A stretch of DNA of 64,000 bases, taken from assembly GCF_025989185.1 (NCBI RefSeq), contig NZ_JAPDNT010000001.1, positions 248,001 through 312,000 of the forward strand. Reading direction: 5' to 3'. Below are positions 22,422 to 30,585 of this stretch, piece by piece (the first letter of the stretch is position 1; every line of letters starts with the position of its first letter). The notes beneath the pieces were generated by a model that ran no database searches, was not told where the DNA came from, and was given only the letters and a program-made list of their open reading frames with translations. This DNA comes from Limobrevibacterium gyesilva. GTDB taxonomy: Bacteria; Pseudomonadota; Alphaproteobacteria; Acetobacterales; Acetobacteraceae. Position numbers and translations under genes: made by a program.

Positions 22422-23087
22422 TCAGAGACCCGCCAGCACCTTGGTCGTGGCGCCGCTCAGTGCGCCCAGCTTCTCGCCGGCCTGCACCTTGCCCTGGCTG
22501 ACCAGGCCGGCCTGCTGCCGGGCGATGGCGCGCCGGGCCTCGGCCTCGGCCTCGTCGGGCGGCAGCACGACCACGCCGCTTTCGTCGCACAGCACGGCAT
22601 CACCCGGCATCACCACCGCCCCGCCGATCGATACCGGCTTGTTCAGCCGGCCGCCGAGGTCGTACAGCCGCGTGGTGATCGGCGCGATGCCACGGCACCA
22701 CAACGGAAAATCCGAGGTCTCGACCTCTTCCAGATCGGTGCAGGGCCCGTCCACCACACCGGCCCTGGCGCCCGCGGCCTTGGCCGCAACGGTCACCCCG
22801 CCGCCCCAACAGGCGTGGCGGTCATCGCCCAGCCGATCCACGACCAGGATGTCGCCGGGGCGCAGCAGCCCGAGCGCGTGGTGCAACAGGGTGGAATCCG
22901 GGCCCGGGATGGCCAGCGTCACCGCGGTGCCGGCCACGCGCCGCCGGCGCAGTAAGGGTTGGATGCCCCGGTCGCAGAAACCCCAGTGGCGCCAATGCCC
23001 GATCGTGGCCGTCTCGGTCTGTTCCAACAGAGCGACAACCTCGGCGCTGAGTTGGGCGGGCATCTTCTCGATTTCGTATTTCGGCAT
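22422..23087 (-). CDS. RraA-like protein with altered active site
   Basis: A 221-residue member of the RraA/4-hydroxy-4-methyl-2-oxoglutarate aldolase fold. Family marks are RVAGTAVTLAIPGPDSTLLH, then LRPGDILVVDRLGDDRHACWGGG, then VVDGPCTDLEEV, and VMPGDAVLCDESGVVVLP (each is shown only in part). Active enzymes have an Arg-Asp pair in the DGxxRD motif. Here the Arg is Thr117 while Asp118 remains. It may be inactive, have another substrate, or act as a regulator. It leads the importer operon (18588-22318). A second paralogue at 47174 keeps Arg117-Asp118. ATG at 23087 has a weak ribosome site. Confidence 0.85.
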   Translation of the reverse strand: MPKYEIEKMPAQLSAEVVALLEQTETATIGHWRHWGFCDRGIQPLLRRRRVAGTAVTLAIPGPDSTLLHHALGLLRPGDILVVDRLGDDRHACWGGGVTVAAKAAGARAGVVDGPCTDLEEVETSDFPLWCRGIAPITTRLYDLGGRLNKPVSIGGAVVMPGDAVLCDESGVVVLPPDEAEAEARRAIARQQAGLVSQGKVQAGEKLGALSGATTKVLAGL

Positions 23088-23838
23088 CAGCGTCGCTTTC
23101 GTTCACGCGGGAATCGGGGCCATGGACGCTAGAGCATCTTCGCGGCCGGTGGAATCACCACCACAGGATGATTCCGGCGGCGAGCAGTGCAAAGTGCGCG
23201 CCTGGCGTTGCGATCCTTTCTTCCAGGCGAGACCGGGACACTCACAACCGTCCCCTGCGGTTGCAAACCACAGCACAACCGAAAGGTGGCGACCCCGCGC
23301 AAACGCACCAGCGCAAGGTGCGCGATCCACGCCGACGCAGCGCCCGCGACGGCCGCAACCTATTGAAAACACACAGCTTCAGGACACCAAAGTCCGTTAA
23401 ATAACGATTTTGTCTTTTTTCAACAACGAATGTTGCGGCATTTGATTATATGCTGCTATGCTTAATATGGATTTAGATCGGATCAGCCCGCTCGGCGTCA
23501 ATGTGCGAACGATCTGGAGAAAATTGTGGCTTATGCCATGAACAAGAAAAGAACCGTTTCTCTGTTTCGCTTCGAAATCTCTTCTACCCTTCTTATACCC
23601 GGATTCCGGTACTTGACTCCCCTTCGAATACTTGGCCTCGGAGGGCCGTGCTTCTTTGGATCTCAGAGCCGTTGGATCCCAAGGCCATCCGTCTCCATAA
23701 ATGCGCGAACCCGACCCGGGCACCGAGCAGTCGTCCCGACGCCTTCGAGAATCGGGCGGGAACAGTTTTTGGCGTCGCTGCAGAACCGGTACCGCGACGC
23801 GCGCGGCCGGGCGCGGCCACCCCGTTACCGAGGTATCT
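23088..23838. other. long intergenic region with AT-rich promoter core
   Basis: No gene is supported over 750 bp. The segment 23390-23480 is much more AT-rich than its surroundings and carries the promoter candidate listed at 23398-23426. Between 23500 and 23838 shadow frames exist on both strands, without ribosome sites or domains. Confidence 0.4.
23398..23435 (-). promoter_or_regulatory. sigma-70-like promoter and small palindrome before the RraA-like operon
   Basis: On the minus strand TTGTTG (23426-23421) and TATTTA (23403-23398) are separated by 17 nt, pointing at the gene at 23087. The inverted repeat CAAC-GAAT-GTTG (23424-23435) overlaps the -35, a good place for a repressor. Both are by-eye matches. 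Confidence 0.35.
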
Positions 23839-24549
23839 ATGAACGATGCCGATCGCATGCCCACGGGCAATCACATATTGGATTCGCTGCTGCAACCCGA
23901 CTTCGAGCGCATTCAGCCGCATCTGGAGCCGGTTTCTCTGCCAGTGCGGCATGTGATCGAGAGCCCCGGACAAGAGGTGACGTCCGCCTATTTCGTCACC
24001 GCCGGGATGCTTTCCGTTGTCCATACGCTCAAGGACGGTTCATCCGTCGAGGTTGGCATCATCGGCAATGAAGGACTCTGCGGCATCTCGGGCCTGCTCG
24101 GTGCGGCGTACGGAACCAACGAAGTCATCGCCCAGGGCAATGGGCGCGCCTTCCGTGTCGATATCGACATCCTGCGCCGCGAGCTCGCCGAGCGGCCCGG
24201 GGTTCAGAACGTAATATTCCCATACATCGTCTTCGTGCTGGCGCGCGTCTCGCAGACCGCCGTCTGCAACGTCCGCCATGGCGTGGCCCAGCGTTTCGCG
24301 CGGTGGATCCTGACCGCCAGCGATTGCTTTGGAACGAGCCAGTTTCCACTCACGCATGAATTCCTCGCGATGATGCTCGGCGTGCGGCGGCAGGGCGTGA
24401 CCGTTGCCGCCGGCGCGCTGCAGAAGTCCGGGCTCATCCAGTATCGGCACGGGCATATCAGCATCCGCGATCGCGACGGTCTGGAGGCCGCGGCCTGCGA
24501 GTGCTACGCGACGATGCGGGCCAGGGTCGAGCTGCTCCGACACGGATGA
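23839..24549 (+). CDS. Crp/Fnr-family transcription factor
   Basis: A 236-residue regulator with a cyclic-nucleotide-type sensory domain (about 20-125) and a C-terminal Crp-type winged helix (about 150-215). The recognition region is FPLTHEFLAMMLGVRRQGVT, then VAAGALQKSGLIQY. No N-terminal cysteine cluster is present, so it is not an oxygen-sensing FNR in the classic sense. Proteins of this subtype are common in Rhizobiales and Rhodospirillales. ATG at 23839 has GAGG 5 nt upstream. It may control the nearby stress genes (universal stress protein, response regulator), but its signal is not visible in the sequence. Confidence 0.9.
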   Translation: MNDADRMPTGNHILDSLLQPDFERIQPHLEPVSLPVRHVIESPGQEVTSAYFVTAGMLSVVHTLKDGSSVEVGIIGNEGLCGISGLLGAAYGTNEVIAQGNGRAFRVDIDILRRELAERPGVQNVIFPYIVFVLARVSQTAVCNVRHGVAQRFARWILTASDCFGTSQFPLTHEFLAMMLGVRRQGVTVAAGALQKSGLIQYRHGHISIRDRDGLEAAACECYATMRARVELLRHG

Positions 24550-24753
24550 GGCATCTTCGCAGGTCGCGCGCCAGGCCGGGGTCCATGCCGGTGCCGTTCT
24601 GGACAGGAATGCCTTCCATCCGGCACCCCGTTACGCCGCCTGGATATTTTCCGATCATCGTGGATCGGGACGTGCTCTAATCTCTTCCGCGGGGAGACGA
24701 CCGGCAACGGCCGGGCGCGCACCTGGTCGAGCTTACACCAACGGGAAACGCAG

Positions 24754-25191
24754 ATGTACAAGCATATCCTGATACCGACCGACGGCTCCGAACTCGCCGA
24801 CAAGGCGGTTCGTCACGGAATCGCACTGGCCAGGAGTCTTGCCGCCACCGTCACGATCCTCACGGCGTCGACTCCTTTTCGCATCTTCACGACGGTTCCG
24901 GAAATGCTCGAGGACACGCCGGCGGAGTACCGCAAGCACATGCAGCTTCACGTGGCCAACACGCTTGGTGCGGCGGCCGATATCGCCAGAGCCGCTGGCG
25001 TGGCGTGCGACACGGTCGGGATCGAGCACGAGCACCCCTACCAGGCGATCATCGACACCGCGACGTCCAAGGGCTGCGACCTCATCGTCATGGCCTCGCA
25101 CGGCCGGCATGGCATGGCAGCGCTTGTGCTGGGAAGCGAGACCATGAAGGTGCTCACGCATTCCACCATCCCTGTCCTCGTCCACCGCTAA
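24754..25191 (+). CDS. universal stress protein (UspA family)
   Basis: A 145-residue Usp domain. It starts MYKHILIPTDGSELADKAVR, as expected for the nucleotide-binding fold, and ends with the conserved MASHGRHG ... LGSETMKVLTHSTIPVLV. The glycine-rich loop GRHG followed by GS is the ATP-binding motif of this family. It acts in the cytoplasm in survival under stress such as oxygen limitation. It follows the Crp-type regulator by 204 bp and precedes a convergent response regulator gene, forming a small stress island. ATG at 24754 follows AACGGGAAACGCAG, a modest ribosome site. Confidence 0.92.
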   Translation: MYKHILIPTDGSELADKAVRHGIALARSLAATVTILTASTPFRIFTTVPEMLEDTPAEYRKHMQLHVANTLGAAADIARAAGVACDTVGIEHEHPYQAIIDTATSKGCDLIVMASHGRHGMAALVLGSETMKVLTHSTIPVLVHR

Positions 25192-25214
25192 GGCCGCGGG
25201 CCCCAGCCATAAGC

Positions 25215-25403
25215 GTGGACCGGCATCACTGCGGCCCTGCCGCGGCCCTATTCGGACTCGTCATAGGTGTCGTGGCCGGCGCGGCGATCGTGGCCGTGGG
25301 CTGCCAGTACCGCGGCGGCCGGCGTGGCCGATGGTTCGACCGACACGGAACGACGATGCCGGCCCGCGTCACGAGCCACCGCCTAGTCGCGCCACGCCGA
25401 TAG
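25215..25403 (+). CDS. possible small membrane protein overlapping the response regulator end
   Basis: A 62-codon frame from GTG has one hydrophobic segment (AALFGLVIGVVAGAAIVAVG) ending near Cys31 and a basic tail. It has no ribosome site and its end overlaps the convergent gene at 25383. It is listed only because the gap is otherwise empty. It may be a shadow frame. Confidence 0.15.
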   Translation: MDRHHCGPAAALFGLVIGVVAGAAIVAVGCQYRGGRRGRWFDRHGTTMPARVTSHRLVAPRR

Positions 25404-26105
25404 ATTGTTCCGCAGGCGATAGCCGCCGGCCTCATTCACCAGCAGGCGTGCCTCGGAAGAATCGGGCTCGATCTTCCGTCGTAGCCGGTAGACGGTTGAC
25501 TCGACCGTTTCGCTGTCCGTGTCTTCGCTGTACCCCCACACCTCGCGCAGCAGCGTCTGACGCGCCACCGGTCGACCGGCGGCGTGGTACAGGTATTTCA
25601 GAATCGCAGCTTCCTTGTATGTCAGCCGCACGTGGCGGCCGCCCGCCGGAGCGGCCAGCGATCGGGTCGCTGGGCGAAACACGTAAGGGCCGATCGCCAG
25701 TACCGCGTCCTCGCTGGCCTGGTGGGCGCGGATCTGCGCGCGCAACCGTGCCTTGAGCTCGGCCGGGCGGAGCGGCCCCACCATGTAATCGCTCGCGCCG
25801 CTATCGAGACCCAGCACTACGTCCGGCTCCGAACCTGCCTCCGCCAGGATGATCACGGGCGCGCGCAGGCCGGAGCGGCCGAGTTCGCTCAGCATCTCGG
25901 GCACCACCGCACTGGGATGAGCCACATGCAGAAGCACCGCGTCAACGTGGGTGGTAGGAACCATCGCCGACAGGCCGGGCCCAGGTCCACCCATGGGGGC
26001 GGCTATGGTCACGCGGAACGCGCCGCCGTGCTGCAACGCTTCGGCCACCGGCCCGGAACCGGCGCCGTCGCCTGTCACGATCAGTACATCTCGCGCCTGT
26101 GCCAT
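25383..26105 (-). CDS. OmpR-type response regulator lacking the phospho-acceptor aspartate
   Basis: A 240-residue protein with a receiver-like domain (about 5-120) and a winged-helix DNA-binding domain (about 145-235: RLTYKEAAILKYLYHAAGRP, then TVESTVYRLRRKIE). In normal receivers the acceptor Asp ends a LLD strand. Here the same position is His60 (DAVLLHVAHPS), and the acidic pocket near the N-terminus reads VTGDGAG. It therefore probably works without phosphorylation, as an atypical regulator. No histidine kinase is nearby. ATG at 26105 (MAQARDVLIV) starts the domain normally; the open frame extends 31 codons further without support. Target genes are unknown. Confidence 0.85.
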   Translation of the reverse strand: MAQARDVLIVTGDGAGSGPVAEALQHGGAFRVTIAAPMGGPGPGLSAMVPTTHVDAVLLHVAHPSAVVPEMLSELGRSGLRAPVIILAEAGSEPDVVLGLDSGASDYMVGPLRPAELKARLRAQIRAHQASEDAVLAIGPYVFRPATRSLAAPAGGRHVRLTYKEAAILKYLYHAAGRPVARQTLLREVWGYSEDTDSETVESTVYRLRRKIEPDSSEARLLVNEAGGYRLRNNLSAWRD

Positions 26106-26654
26106 TAGGCGTCTGTCCGCCCGATCATACAAAGAAAGCCGAGTGGCGTTCCGCTCCGCGCAACGCCACGGGAGCCAAAAGCCGATACGCGGCCACATCC
26201 TCGCCGGATGCCGCTCTCGGAGCCATCATCGCGCGAATTCTCGACGTTGTTCGCAACGTTTCCATGACATTACCTCTGGTCCACCGGGCTTGGCCGCCTT
26301 TCGATCACATCAACGCGAGGCACACCGCCTCAGATGACGCAGGTTGCAATCGCAGGGCCACGTGGCCGCGACATTTGTCGTGCGACGCCGCCGGTTTCTG
26401 CCTAGCGCCATCTTCTCAACGAATTTCATGGCTTTTTCGTTATCGACCCTTGTCGGGAATGTGGCGGCGCAGCCCGCGGGCGTCGCGCGAGGCGTTCGAT
26501 ATGAAGGCGATCATTAATTCGATTTTCGGTGGCGGACACGTGGCGCGAAGGCAGCCGCCCGTATCGTCATGTCATTGGCGGTGTGCACCGCTGGTGTCGC
26601 CGACCAACCCCCGCAGGACCTGCCGCTGGCGGTCCGCACCGAAGGAGGCGACCG
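26106..26654. other. intergenic, no firm gene
   Basis: This 550-bp stretch lies between the divergent regulator and a small secreted protein. A 29-codon signal-like frame (26569-26658) overlaps the next ATG but has no ribosome site. The promoters of both flanking genes must be here. Confidence 0.35.
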
Positions 26655-26882
26655 ATGAAGGCTGCGCTGTTTTCCGCTGCTGCGGTGGTTGGCCTGGTGA
26701 TGGCCGCACCGGCTTTCGCGAGTTGTGACCAGCATGCACCTGCCGCCTCGACCGTACGCCATGAGGCCGTCGGCAGGCAGGCGCTGACCGCCCCGAAGGG
26801 GAGCCAGGGGCGTCCCCTCTATCAGCAGTTCGCGGGTCACGGCAAAGAGGGTGGGTCCTTTCAGGTGGGCGGCGACTACTAG
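26655..26882 (+). CDS. small secreted protein of unknown function
   Basis: A 75-residue protein with a clear Sec signal peptide (MKAALFSAAAVVGLVMAAPA, cleavage after AFA) and a 50-residue mature part that starts with SCDQHAPAAS. The single cysteine directly after the cleavage site is two residues from the end of the signal, without a proper lipobox. The rest is polar and Gly/Gln-rich (QFAGHGKEGGSFQVGGDY). GAAGGAGG sits 7 nt before ATG 26655, one of the best ribosome sites in the window. I recognise no family. It could be a stress-induced periplasmic peptide, given the neighbouring Usp and regulator genes. Confidence 0.75.
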   Translation: MKAALFSAAAVVGLVMAAPAFASCDQHAPAASTVRHEAVGRQALTAPKGSQGRPLYQQFAGHGKEGGSFQVGGDY

Positions 26883-26962
26883 ATCGTACCTCGCCTGAGC
26901 CGGGTGACATCCATCCGTACGTCTGGCTATCCCGTCCGCGGCGGGGGCGGTGCGCACGCCAT

Positions 26963-29020
26963 TCACGCCATTGCCGCGCCAGCAACCTCCAGTTCCAGCC
27001 AACCGCGCGCATCGAAACGGCCGCGGTCGCCGGGGCGGAACAGCACGGTGGTGGTATCGGATTCCACGATCGCGGGCCCGGTAACCACCTGCTCGGGAAC
27101 GAGCCCCGCGAACGGATGCACCGGAACGCTCTGCCAGGACTCCAGATGCACGCGGCGATGCAGGACAGCCCCGGGCCGTTCGAGCGGCGCTGCGCGCGTT
27201 GCCAGGGCTGGCAACACGCCGGCCACCGATACGCGGGCATTCACCAGTACCGGCGCGCGGTCGCGCAAGGCATAGGTGAATAGAGCCTCGTGCCGGCGAT
27301 GGAATGCCTCGGCCAAGGCAGCGGCAAAGCCCGGGGCGCCCATATCGAGGTCGTCGAACGGCACCGCGATCTCCGACACCTGCTCGCCGTAGCGCATGTC
27401 GGCGCTACGGCGCACCTGGATGTCGCCCTGGAACCAGCGAAGCCGGTCGCGACCCTCCTGCTCCATCACATCGCAGACGATGCGTAGGGCCTGCGGATCG
27501 ATGGCGCCGCCCTGCGCCAGGCTGCGCATCATTTCCACCCGGAGATCGGTATTCAGCATGCCCCAGGCCGACAGCACCGCGGCCTGCAGCGGCACCAGCA
27601 CGCGCGCCACCCGCAGCGCCGCCGCCACGGACGCGATGTGCAGCCCGGCGGCACCCCCGAAGGACAGCAATGCGAACCGGCGCGGATCGACGCCGCGCCG
27701 CACTGTGGCCACTCGCAGCCCGTCGACCATGCGCGCGTTCACCAGCCGATGGATGCCCGCGGCCGTCGCGACGGCATCGAGGCCCAGCGGGCGGCCTAGC
27801 GCCGTCAACGCCGCCTCCGCCGCCATTGTGTCCAGCCGCCGCCGTCCGCCCAGGAACGAGGCGGGATCGAGATAGCCCAGAATCAGGTTCGCATCGGTCA
27901 CCGTCGCCGACCGCCCGCCGGCGCCGTAGCAGGCCGGCCCTGGATCGGCGCCGGCGCTTTGCGGCCCCACTTGCAGCAGGCCGGCACGGCTGACATGCGC
28001 GATCGAGCCGCCGCCGGCCCCCAGCGTCACGATGTCCAGGCTGGGCAGGGCGATGCGCGCCTCGCCCACACCGCGCCCACCCGTCAGCACGGGCTGACCC
28101 GCTTGCACCAATGCGATGTCCGTGCTGGTGCCGCCCATGTCGAACGTAATGAGGTCTTGCGAGGTTCCCTGCCGGGCCAGTGCTACCGCTGCCGCCACAC
28201 CGCCGGCGGGGCCGGACAACGCCGTGCCTGCTGCGAGCCGCACGGCTTCGTCCACCGAGGCGACGCCGCCGTGCGACAGCATGATGAACAACGGCCCACC
28301 GAACCCCGCCTGAAGCAGCCGGTCCTGCAGCCGGCGCAGATAGCCGGCTACGACCGGCCCCACCGCCGCGTTGGCAACCGTCGTCGAGAACCGCTCGAAT
28401 TCCTTGATCTGCGGCAGCACGTCCGACGACGCCGTGACGAACGCGCCTTGCAACCGCGCCTGCACCGCCGCTGCCGCCGCCCGCTCATGCGCGGGATTGC
28501 ACCAGGCGTGCAGGAAGCACACCGCCACCGCGTCCACGTTCTGCTCCGCCAGTGCATCGACCGCGGCGGCCAGTGAAGTGGGATCGAGCGGCGTTTCCAC
28601 CGAGCCATCGGCGCGCAGCCGCTCACGCACGGGCAGCCGGCGTGCGCGGGGCACCAGCGGTGGCGGTGGGGCCATGCGCAGGTCGTAGCGCTCGGGCTTC
28701 AGTCCCTCGCGCATCTCGATCACGTCACGATGCCCTTCGGTGGTCAGCAGCCCTACCCGCGCGCCCTTGCCTTCCAGCAGCGCGTTGGTGGCGACGGTGG
28801 TGCCATGCACAATGCGCTCGGTGGCCGCCAGCAGCGCGCCCAGCTCCAGGCCGAGGCGCTCGCCCAGCAGGCGCAGTCCGGCGATCACGCCCTCCGACTG
28901 GTCGGCAGGCGTGGTGGCCGCCTTGGCGGTGGTCACGGCGCCATCACTGTCCACCGCGACGACATCGGTGAAAGTGCCGCCGACATCGATACCGATCGAG
29001 ATCGTCACGGCCTGCCCCAT
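26963..29020 (-). CDS. hyuA: hydantoinase/oxoprolinase subunit A
   Basis: A 685-residue ATP-dependent amidohydrolase subunit of the HyuA/5-oxoprolinase family, which opens cyclic amides such as hydantoins, oxoproline or related lactams. The ATP fold begins SIGIDVGGTFTDVVAVDSDG. A second nucleotide loop is LITFDMGGTSTDIALV. HGTTVATNALLE and the GGAAGLHI region are also family marks. ATG at 29020 (MGQAVTISIG) is chosen because the N-terminus then matches the family; a longer frame adds Arg-rich shadow. It overlaps hyuB by 16 bp. The pair is at the end of an ABC-importer operon, so the imported compound is probably its substrate or a precursor. Confidence 0.93.
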   Translation of the reverse strand: MGQAVTISIGIDVGGTFTDVVAVDSDGAVTTAKAATTPADQSEGVIAGLRLLGERLGLELGALLAATERIVHGTTVATNALLEGKGARVGLLTTEGHRDVIEMREGLKPERYDLRMAPPPPLVPRARRLPVRERLRADGSVETPLDPTSLAAAVDALAEQNVDAVAVCFLHAWCNPAHERAAAAAVQARLQGAFVTASSDVLPQIKEFERFSTTVANAAVGPVVAGYLRRLQDRLLQAGFGGPLFIMLSHGGVASVDEAVRLAAGTALSGPAGGVAAAVALARQGTSQDLITFDMGGTSTDIALVQAGQPVLTGGRGVGEARIALPSLDIVTLGAGGGSIAHVSRAGLLQVGPQSAGADPGPACYGAGGRSATVTDANLILGYLDPASFLGGRRRLDTMAAEAALTALGRPLGLDAVATAAGIHRLVNARMVDGLRVATVRRGVDPRRFALLSFGGAAGLHIASVAAALRVARVLVPLQAAVLSAWGMLNTDLRVEMMRSLAQGGAIDPQALRIVCDVMEQEGRDRLRWFQGDIQVRRSADMRYGEQVSEIAVPFDDLDMGAPGFAAALAEAFHRRHEALFTYALRDRAPVLVNARVSVAGVLPALATRAAPLERPGAVLHRRVHLESWQSVPVHPFAGLVPEQVVTGPAIVESDTTTVLFRPGDRGRFDARGWLELEVAGAAMA

Positions 29021-30585
29021 CCGCCGCCACCGCCTGACAGCACATGCAGGCGGCTGCCGGACGGCACGGCGATGCCGACCTCCTTGGTGCGCAACTCCCG
29101 CACGACCCCGTCGGGGCGGTGCAGCACGTAGCAGTGCGGAGCGCCGTCCTGACCGCCGAGCATCCCGCGCGCGCCATGGCGGACGCCGTCGCCGGCGGTG
29201 TTGGCGGTGGCGGGGCCGTCCGTCTCGATGCGCAGCCACATCTCGCCGCCGTCGCCGCCGCAGTGCCGGCCAGCGCCGCCCGAGCCAAGGCGGAACTCGT
29301 GCTGCTCGAAGAACAACGGGAAGCGTGCCTCTGCCACCTCCACGCTGCCGAATTTCAGGCCGCCGACACTGTGCCACTCGCCCGCCGTCGGCCAGCCGTC
29401 ACCCGCGGAGGATGCACCGCCGCCCGGACGGGCGTGGAACATGTGCCAGATGAAGCGCCGCCCGGTGCGCCCGTCGCGCCCCTCGAACGCCACCCGGAAC
29501 CGCCGCCCCCAGCCGCCCATGGCACGGTCGGGACAGGCGCCGGACAATGCGACGACGATTGCCTCCACGATCTCGTTCGAGCAGTGGCTGGTGCACATCG
29601 TCACCGGGGCGCCCTCGCGCGCCCATACCACCGTGCCTTCGCGCGCGACCACATGCAGCGGCCGGAACGCGCCGGCATTGCGCGCGCAATCGGGGTCGAG
29701 CAGGAAGGCGAAGGCCATCGCCACCGCCGACTGCATGTTGGCGTACGACGAATTGACGAAGCCCTGCACCTGCGGGTCCGACTGCGTCAGGTCCACGGTG
29801 ACATCACTGCCGGAAACCGTCACGCGGGCGCGGATGGTCACGTTCTCGATGCCGTGGCCGTCGTCGTCCAGCACCGCTTCGCCCTCGTAGGCGCCATCCA
29901 TCCAGGTGACGACGATGGCGCGGGCATGCTGTTCGGCGGCATCCAGGATCGCCTCGACGGACTCCTGCAGCACCTTAGCGCCGAACTCCGCGAGCGTCTG
30001 GGCGAGGCGCCGCTCGCCGAGACGTGCGGCGCCGATCATCGCCGCCAGATCGCCGCGGAAATCCTGGGGATGACGCACATTGGCGGCGAGCATGGCCACG
30101 AGGTCATCGCGGATCATGCCGCCCTCGGTCAGGCGGATCGGCGGCACGCGCAGGCCTTCCTGCCAGATCTCGGTGGCGCCGGGGTTGTAGCCGCCCATGG
30201 TGGCGCCGCCGATATCGCTCTGATGCGCCCGCACCACCGACCAGAACGCGAGTCGCCCCTCGGCGAAGGACGGTACGAAGGCTGTCAGGTCGGGCAGGTG
30301 GCTGCCGCCGTGATACGGATCGTTCAGCAGGAACACGTCGCCGGGCGACTGTGTGGGGAACACCTCCATCAACGCCAGCACGGCCCAGGGCAGCGCCCCG
30401 ACATGTACGGGAATATGGTCTGCTTGCGCCACCAGCCGGCCATGGGAATCGACCAACCCGATCGAAAAGTCGCGCGAGGAGTTCAGGATCTGCGAATAGG
30501 TGGTGCGCAGCATCGCCTCGCCCATCTCCTCGGCGATGGCCGACAGGCGGTTCTGCAGGACGGCAACGGTGACGGGATCGGTCAT
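29005..30585 (-). CDS. hyuB: hydantoinase/oxoprolinase subunit B
   Basis: A 526-residue HyuB-family subunit that works with HyuA. Marks include VLQNRLSAIAEEMGEAMLRT, the metal-linked loop FLLNDPYHGGSHLPDLTAF, VVRAHQSDIGGATMGGYNP, and the Gly-rich end VLSGGGGGWGRP. ATG at 30585 (MTDPVTVAVL) gives a standard start and overlaps the ATPase stop by 4 bp (ATGA). The upstream frame extension is Arg-rich shadow. The subunits are encoded as B then A. Translation coupling to the importer ATPase indicates uptake and hydrolysis are made together. The exact cyclic amide cannot be read from sequence. Confidence 0.94.
   Translation of the reverse strand: MTDPVTVAVLQNRLSAIAEEMGEAMLRTTYSQILNSSRDFSIGLVDSHGRLVAQADHIPVHVGALPWAVLALMEVFPTQSPGDVFLLNDPYHGGSHLPDLTAFVPSFAEGRLAFWSVVRAHQSDIGGATMGGYNPGATEIWQEGLRVPPIRLTEGGMIRDDLVAMLAANVRHPQDFRGDLAAMIGAARLGERRLAQTLAEFGAKVLQESVEAILDAAEQHARAIVVTWMDGAYEGEAVLDDDGHGIENVTIRARVTVSGSDVTVDLTQSDPQVQGFVNSSYANMQSAVAMAFAFLLDPDCARNAGAFRPLHVVAREGTVVWAREGAPVTMCTSHCSNEIVEAIVVALSGACPDRAMGGWGRRFRVAFEGRDGRTGRRFIWHMFHARPGGGASSAGDGWPTAGEWHSVGGLKFGSVEVAEARFPLFFEQHEFRLGSGGAGRHCGGDGGEMWLRIETDGPATANTAGDGVRHGARGMLGGQDGAPHCYVLHRPDGVVRELRTKEVGIAVPSGSRLHVLSGGGGGWGRP

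Noticed and set aside
26569-26658. 29-codon signal-like frame ending in the start of the small secreted protein
   Set aside because: No ribosome site, and overlap with the real ATG is probably chance.
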